NCBI GenBank assembly: GCA_013364255.1
Contig: CP054936.1
Coordinates: 4,618,853-4,682,852 of the forward strand
Source of the DNA: Streptomyces seoulensis
Lineage (GTDB): Bacteria; Actinomycetota; Actinomycetes; Streptomycetales; Streptomycetaceae
Reading direction: 5' to 3'
Length of the DNA stretch: 64,000 nt
Made by a program: the position numbers and the translations under genes. Below the pieces are notes generated by a model. That model was not told the origin of the DNA. It searched no databases and was given only the letters and a program-made list of their open reading frames with translations. Shown here in pieces: positions 60,333-64,000 of the stretch. Position 1 is the first letter of the stretch. Every line of letters begins with the position of its first letter.

Positions 60333-60376
60333 GAGTGCTAACGCAATGATTAGCACTCGACCCCCGAGAGTGCAAG
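60333..60376 (-). promoter_or_regulatory. CIRCE (HrcA operator) with an extra half-site, overlapping the groEL2 promoter
   Basis: TTAGCACTC-N9-GAGTGCAAG (60350-60376) is a CIRCE with two mismatches in one arm. A further perfect GAGTGCTAA half-site lies at 60333-60341. On the minus strand TTGCAC-N17-TAATCA could be the -35 and -10 boxes, so the operator covers the promoter. The gap between groEL2 and the cold-shock gene (60189-60559) holds this, the groEL2 leader and the terminator behind csp. Confidence 0.9.
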
Positions 60377-60495
60377 CGCCTTCGACGACGCCACCACCCC
60401 GCTCCGCCCCCCGCGAACACACCGCCGTCCACACCGCCGTCCACGCCCGCCGGCGCACGGCCCCGGCCGCCGGCGCACCCCCGCCCGCACACGCC

Positions 60496-60532
60496 GAGGG
60501 GCCCGCACCGCCGATGGCGGTGCGGGCCCCTC
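60496..60532 (-). terminator. Strong terminator after the cold-shock gene
   Basis: Perfect 17-bp arms starting GAGGGGCCCG, with a GAT loop. It is one of the most stable hairpins in the window and lies 27 nt past the csp stop. No T-run is present. Confidence 0.85.
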
Positions 60533-60559
60533 GAAGAACGCTTGCGGTGGCCGCGCGAT

Positions 60560-60763
60560 TCAGGCCGTCACGCGGACCATGTCGGCCTGCGGACCCTTCT
60601 GGCCCTGCGAGATCTCGAACTCGACCCGCTGACCCTCTTCCAGCGAGCGGTAGCCGTCCATCTGGATCGCGCTGTAGTGGACGAAGACGTCCGCACCACC
60701 GTCGACCGCGATGAAGCCGTACCCCTTCTCCGCGTTGAACCACTTGACGGTGCCCTGAGCCAT
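60560..60763 (-). CDS. Cold-shock protein, CspA family
   Basis: This 67-residue cold-shock domain protein reads AQGTVKWFNAEKGYGFIAVDGG, with RNP1 KGYGFI and RNP2 DVFVHYS, and GYRSLEEGQRVEFE. It starts at ATG with GGGGAG about 8 nt upstream; a frame extension to 60793 is not part of the family. It is a small RNA/DNA-binding chaperone. The leader upstream is long and contains hairpins, as is usual for csp genes. Confidence 0.95.
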   Translation of the reverse strand: MAQGTVKWFNAEKGYGFIAVDGGADVFVHYSAIQMDGYRSLEEGQRVEFEISQGQKGPQADMVRVTA

Positions 60764-61120
60764 GCCTAACTCCCCTATTACTGGCCCTTGCACAGATCCG
60801 CACTTCGCGGATCCGGGTCAGACCTCACTCCCCGTGGACGGGGGCGTGCGCCGGAACGCGTCGACCGCGGCTGAATGTATCTGTCCAACTGCCGTCTGCA
60901 ACAGGTCAATCGGACGAGAATTCTGGACGGGAGCGGTCCGGAATGTGGTGAGAATTCGGCCCGATTCAGGTCAACTCGGGCTACACAAAAAAGACAAATG
61001 CCGCGAAAAGCGAGCACACTTTGGCTACTTCTCATCGTCGTGCGGCAGGAAAACGGGGCTTCCTGATCCACGGATCAGGAGCGCGTTCCCCAACTCTACC
61101 GCGCTCAATCACACAGAATT
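60764..61120. other. Cold-shock gene leader with hairpins
   Basis: The region is gene-free and poorer in GC than its surroundings. A 7-bp hairpin GATCCGC-ACTTC-GCGGATC (60795-60813) lies 32 nt before the csp start. A palindrome TCCTGATCC-AC-GGATCAGGA is at 61061-61080. The csp promoter should lie between them, but no clear pair of boxes is seen. Confidence 0.5.
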
Positions 61121-61149
61121 GCCCCCTCCGTTTCTCTCACGGAGGGGGC
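61121..61149 (-). terminator. Terminator after the sulfur carrier gene
   Basis: GCCCCCTCCG and CGGAGGGGGC form a 10-bp stem with a 9-nt loop. On the minus strand AATTCTGTGTG follows. It lies 53 nt beyond the stop of the moaD-like gene. Confidence 0.82.
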
Positions 61150-61201
61150 AGTCCGGCGAACACCGGGTAATCGGGATCACCCGGGCGGAGCTCGGCGCGG
61201 A

Positions 61202-61477
61202 TCAGCCGCCGGCGACCGCCGGGATGATCGACACGCCGGCGCCGTCCGGGGTGGCGGTCTCAAGGCCCTGCTCGAAGCGGACGTCGTCGTCGTTGACGTA
61301 GACGTTGACGAAGCGGCGCAGCTTGCCCTGGTCGTCCAGGACCCGCGCGGAGATGCCCGTGTGGTGCTTCTCCAGGTCGGCGATGACGTCGGCGAGGGTC
61401 GCGCCCTCGGCGTTCACCTCGGCCTGACCGCCGGTGTAGGTGCGCAGGATGGTGGGGATGCGAACGGTCACGCTCAT
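61202..61477 (-). CDS. MoaD/ThiS-family sulfur carrier protein (MetO-like)
   Basis: This 91-residue ubiquitin-fold protein starts MSVTVRIPTILRTYTGGQAEV and ends SIIPAVAGG. The terminal Gly-Gly is what sulfur carriers need for adenylation and thiocarboxylate formation. FVNVYVNDDDVRF matches the strand pattern of the CysO/MoaD group. It overlaps the threonine synthase-family gene by 4 nt (ATGA) and so is under the same SAM riboswitch. No molybdopterin or cysteine genes adjoin. It most probably delivers sulfur to the enzyme encoded upstream. Confidence 0.9.
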   Translation of the reverse strand: MSVTVRIPTILRTYTGGQAEVNAEGATLADVIADLEKHHTGISARVLDDQGKLRRFVNVYVNDDDVRFEQGLETATPDGAGVSIIPAVAGG

Positions 61478-62763
61478 GATGCGAGGCCAGCCTCTCGGAA
61501 GGAGTCCAGGGTCGGGCGGATGGTCGCGGTCAGGCCGGTGCCCGCCACCGCGTCCAGGGTCTTCAGGCCGTCGCCGGTGTTGAGGACGACGGTGGTCTTC
61601 GCCGGGTCGAGGAGGCCGGCCTCGACCAGCTTCCTCGTCACGCCGACCGTCACCCCGCCCGCCGTCTCGGCGAAGATGCCCTCGGTGCGGGCGAGCAGCT
61701 TGATCGCGTCCACCACCTGCGCGTCCGTCACGTCCTCCACCGCGCCGCCGGTGCGCCGGGCGATGTCCAGGACGTAGGGGCCGTCGGCCGGGTTGCCGAT
61801 GGCCAGGGACTTGGCGATGGTGTTCGGCTTCTGCGGCCGCACCACGTCGTGCCCGGCCTTGTAGGCGGTGGACACCGGCGAGCAGCCCTCGGCCTGGGCG
61901 CCGAAGATCTTGTACGGCTTGTCCGCGACCAGACCGAGCTTGATCAGCTCCTGGAGGCCCTTGTCGATCTTGGTGAGCTGCGAGCCGGAGGCGATCGGGA
62001 CGACGATCTGGTCCGGCAGCTCCCAGCCGAGCTGCTCGCAGATCTCGTACGCCAGCGTCTTGGAGCCCTCGGCGTAGTACGGCCGCAGGTTGACGTTGAC
62101 GAAGCCCCAGCCCTCGCCGGCCGGGTCGCCGATCAGTTCGGAGCAGAAGCGGTTGACGTCGTCGTAGTTGCCCTCGATGCCGACGAGTTCGCCGCCGTAG
62201 ACGGCGGCCATGACGACCTTGCCCTGTTCCAGGTCGTGCGGGATGAACACGCAGGAGCGGAAGCCGGCGCGGGCGGCGGCGGCGCCGACGGCGCCGGCCA
62301 GGTTGCCGGTGGAGGAGCAGGACAGGGTGGTGAAGCCGAAGGCGCGGGCGGCCTCCAGGGCCTGCGCGACGACCCGGTCCTTGAAGGAGTGGGTCGGGTT
62401 GCCGGAGTCGTCCTTGACGAACAGCTTGCCGGCGTCGACGCCGAGTGCGGCGGCCAGGCGGTCGGCCTGGACGAGCTTGGTCCAGCCCGGGTTGATGTTC
62501 GGCTTGTCGGCCACGTCGGCGGGGACGGGCAGCAGCGGGGCGTAGCGCCAGATGTTGGCGGGGCCCGCCTCGATCCTCTTGCGCAGTTCCTCGGCGTCGT
62601 AGGCCGAGAAGTCGTAGGCGATCTCCAGCGGGCCGAAACACTCCTCGCAGGCGAAGACCGGGCCGAGGGGCACGCGGTGACCGCACTCCCGGCAGCTCAG
62701 CGCCGCGGCGGGGCCGAGGTCTACGGTGGAGTCGGTGCTGCTTGCAACTGTCTGCACAGCCAT
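61474..62763 (-). CDS. thrC: Threonine synthase-family PLP enzyme, probable homocysteine synthase (MetM-like)
   Basis: This 429-residue fold-type II PLP enzyme starts MAVQTVASSTDSTVDLG. Residues 24-42 hold CxxC pairs (CREC, CEEC) of a small zinc-ribbon-like head. The PLP lysine is Lys128 in PTHSFKDR, and the phosphate-binding loop includes SCSSTGNLAGAVGAAAA. It would normally be annotated threonine synthase, acting on O-phosphohomoserine. The SAM-I riboswitch in front and the sulfur carrier gene overlapping its stop argue for sulfur insertion into the same substrate, giving homocysteine. I recall a report of such a Streptomyces enzyme (MetM with MetO) but cannot verify it here. An ATG eight codons upstream (MRRKGLAS) is a possible start. 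Confidence 0.88.
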   Translation of the reverse strand: MAVQTVASSTDSTVDLGPAAALSCRECGHRVPLGPVFACEECFGPLEIAYDFSAYDAEELRKRIEAGPANIWRYAPLLPVPADVADKPNINPGWTKLVQADRLAAALGVDAGKLFVKDDSGNPTHSFKDRVVAQALEAARAFGFTTLSCSSTGNLAGAVGAAAARAGFRSCVFIPHDLEQGKVVMAAVYGGELVGIEGNYDDVNRFCSELIGDPAGEGWGFVNVNLRPYYAEGSKTLAYEICEQLGWELPDQIVVPIASGSQLTKIDKGLQELIKLGLVADKPYKIFGAQAEGCSPVSTAYKAGHDVVRPQKPNTIAKSLAIGNPADGPYVLDIARRTGGAVEDVTDAQVVDAIKLLARTEGIFAETAGGVTVGVTRKLVEAGLLDPAKTTVVLNTGDGLKTLDAVAGTGLTATIRPTLDSFREAGLAS

Positions 62764-62782
62764 GGAGGCGAGGCCCTTTCTC

Positions 62783-62937
62783 CTCATCTTCCTCACGACG
62801 CATCTCGCCGTGAGACGGATTTGGCACCTTCCCTAGCCGGGAGCCTCGCGGAAACGATCGCGCCGGGCGATCTACGAGACCGGCTGGAGGGTTGCCGGGG
62901 CTTCATCGGGCCGTGTCCCTCTGCCCCTCTGGATGAG
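62783..62937 (-). ncRNA. SAM-I (S-box) riboswitch
   Basis: On the minus strand this region reads CTCATCCAGAGGGGCAGAGG, then GGACACGGCCCGATGAAGCC and CCCGGCAACC, later GGTGCCAAATCC and, at the end, GATGAG. These are the conserved core elements of the SAM-I aptamer in order. The closing stem P1 pairs CTCATC (62932-62937) with GATGAG (62783-62788). The 3' strand of P1 directly precedes GAGAAAGG, the likely ribosome binding site of the next gene, so control may be translational. SAM binding should switch the operon off. Confidence 0.93.
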
Positions 62938-63049
62938 CGGTATTCGATTGTGAGTCGCGGCGACCCCGGCATGCGATGGTCATCCGCGTTGTTCAAGACT
63001 GTAACCGAAGGCCGGGACAGTGAGAGAGAGTCGTCCGAACCGCGAGACA

Positions 63050-63069
63050 GATCACAGGATGATGTGATC
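63050..63069. promoter_or_regulatory. Inverted repeat upstream of gpgS
   Basis: GATCACA-N6-TGTGATC is a perfect 7-bp inverted repeat, 53 nt before the gpgS start. The half-sites are those of CRP/FNR proteins, but in the opposite order (TCACA-N6-TGTGA). It may serve gpgS or the divergent riboswitch operon. Confidence 0.5.
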
Positions 63070-63122
63070 CGTGCCGCAGGACGTGGCGAAGTCGTCCGAG
63101 CAGGAGTGAGGAGCCGTCGACC

Positions 63123-64000
63123 GTGCTGGAAGAAGTCGAGCGCTGGCTGAGGACGCGGTCCTGGTCCGTGACCGACCGCCCGTTGCGGACGGTGCTGGCC
63201 GCCAAGCGCGCGAGCGGCTCGACCGTCAGCGTGGTGCTGCCCGCGCTGAACGAGGAGGCGACGGTCGGACAGATCGTCGCGGTGATCCGCGAGGAGCTGA
63301 TGCGGCGGGCGCCGCTGGTGGACGAGATCGTGGTCGTCGACTCCGGCTCCACCGACCGCACCTCCGAGGTGGCCGCGGCGGCCGGCGCGCGGGTGGTGCA
63401 CCGCGACGCGATCCTCCCCCGCGTCCCGGCGGTGCCCGGCAAGGGCGAGGTGCTGTGGCGCTCGCTCCTGGTCACCGGCGGGGACGTGGTCTGCTTCGTG
63501 GACGCCGATCTGCGCGAGTTCTCCGCCGACTTCGTCACCGGCATCGTCGGCCCGCTGCTCACCGACCCCGAGGTGCAGCTGGTCAAGGCGATGTACGACC
63601 GCCCGCTGACCGTCGCCGACGGCGGCGCCGCCGGGACCGCGGCGGCCGGGCAGGGCGGCCGGGTCACCGAGCTGATGGCCCGCCCGCTGCTGAACATGCA
63701 CTGGCCGCAGCTGGCCGGCTTCGTGCAGCCGCTCGGCGGCGAGTACGCCGCGCGCCGCTCGCTGCTGGAGCGGCTGCCGTTCCCGGTCGGCTACGGCGTC
63801 GAGCTGGGGATGCTGGTGGACGCGCTGCACCTGGTCGGCCTGGACGCGCTCGCCCAGGTCGACGTCGGGGTGCGGCTGCACCGGCACCAGGACGGCCAGG
63901 CGCTCGGCCGGATGGCCGCCGCCATCTACCGCACCGCCCAGCTGCGCCTGGCCCGCGGCCATCTGATCCGCCCCGCCCTCACCCAGTTCGAACGCGGCGC
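63123..64000 (+). CDS. gpgS: Glucosyl-3-phosphoglycerate synthase, N-terminal part (3' truncated by window edge)
   Basis: This is a GT81-family glycosyltransferase, 292 residues visible and still open at the window end. It starts at GTG (VLEEVERWLRTRSWS) with GAGGAG about 9 nt upstream. Seen: VSVVLPALNEEATVG, VVVDSGSTDRTSEVAA, PGKGEVLWRSL, the metal-binding DxD in CFVDADLREF, and PQLAGFVQPLGGEYAARRSLLERLPFPVGYGVE with HRHQD at the acceptor site. GpgS joins UDP-glucose to 3-phosphoglycerate in the synthesis of glucosylglycerate or methylglucose polysaccharide. It is divergent from the SAM-riboswitch operon. Confidence 0.9.
   Translation, partial: MLEEVERWLRTRSWSVTDRPLRTVLAAKRASGSTVSVVLPALNEEATVGQIVAVIREELMRRAPLVDEIVVVDSGSTDRTSEVAAAAGARVVHRDAILPRVPAVPGKGEVLWRSLLVTGGDVVCFVDADLREFSADFVTGIVGPLLTDPEVQLVKAMYDRPLTVADGGAAGTAAAGQGGRVTELMARPLLNMHWPQLAGFVQPLGGEYAARRSLLERLPFPVGYGVELGMLVDALHLVGLDALAQVDVGVRLHRHQDGQALGRMAAAIYRTAQLRLARGHLIRPALTQFERG

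Noticed and set aside
60795..61080. Hairpins 60795-60813 and 61061-61080 as terminators
   Set aside because: They lie on the promoter side of the cold-shock gene and beyond a better terminator (61121-61149) for the upstream operon. They are kept as leader structures only.

Overview
The window is chromosomal DNA of a Streptomyces or a very close relative. The evidence is the very high GC with GC-rich third codon positions, frequent GTG (and some TTG) starts, many 1-22 nt gene overlaps, and families typical of the genus: a conservon (cvnA-D) with linked cytochromes P450, an XRE/DUF397/anti-sigma-like trio, DUF2530, DUF3027, DUF2771, DUF4031, futalosine-pathway menaquinone genes and a CIRCE-controlled groEL2. 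From memory, the order serC ... mqnB-mqnD-csp ... murQ ... groEL2-csp-moaD-thrC resembles the Streptomyces coelicolor SCO4366 to SCO4291 core region; no comparison could be run. I saw no tRNA, rRNA, CRISPR array, integrase, transposase or biosynthetic gene cluster.

Layout. 1-0.6 kb: tail of serC and its terminator. 0.9-7.1 kb: a conservon operon (sensor kinase-like ATPase, roadblock protein, DUF742 protein, small GTPase) followed by a CYP157-like P450 without EXXR, a normal P450 and a crotonase. 7.3-9.2 kb: a PucR-type regulator with two C-terminal HTHs. 9.2-10.9 kb: a WhiJ-like regulatory trio. 11-12.6 kb: a secreted GH5-CBM2 cellulase behind a perfect CebR-type palindrome. 12.8-14.7 kb: a DUF4157 protein of the kind linked to contractile injection systems. 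14.7-21.5 kb: secreted propeller-like protein, GDSL hydrolase, Uma2-family protein, aldo/keto reductase, thpR with a 29-residue ORF behind it, and a MarR-MFS pair. 21.5-26.8 kb: purine-type NCS2 permease, DUF2530, CtpE-like P-type ATPase and a compact toxin-antitoxin-like pair. 26.9-32.3 kb: a sacsin-like GHKL ATPase, an Rpn-like nuclease and a DUF3027 protein.

32.8-39.5 kb: MFS, DUF2771 lipoprotein, mqnB and mqnD, a cold-shock protein with a C-terminal extension, a HAD phosphatase and membrane proteins. 39.7-47.8 kb: the pair of an XPB-associated protein and the XPB helicase, a GT87 mannosyltransferase and a HelD-type RNA polymerase-associated ATPase. 47.9-54.8 kb: cutC, two DinB-type proteins (one fused to a GNAT domain), an HD phosphohydrolase, DUF4031, and the murR-murQ pair for recycling N-acetylmuramic acid 6-phosphate. 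54.8-58.4 kb: an EmrB-type efflux pump with two operator-like repeats but no adjacent regulator, about 0.7 kb of nested GC-rich repeats, and an Old Yellow Enzyme.

58.6-64 kb: groEL2 with CIRCE, a CspA-type protein, then the most informative locus: a SAM-I riboswitch leader, a threonine synthase-family enzyme and an overlapping MoaD/ThiS-type sulfur carrier ending in Gly-Gly. A SAM switch and a sulfur carrier fit homocysteine/methionine synthesis from O-phosphohomoserine better than threonine synthesis. The window ends inside a glucosyl-3-phosphoglycerate synthase gene.
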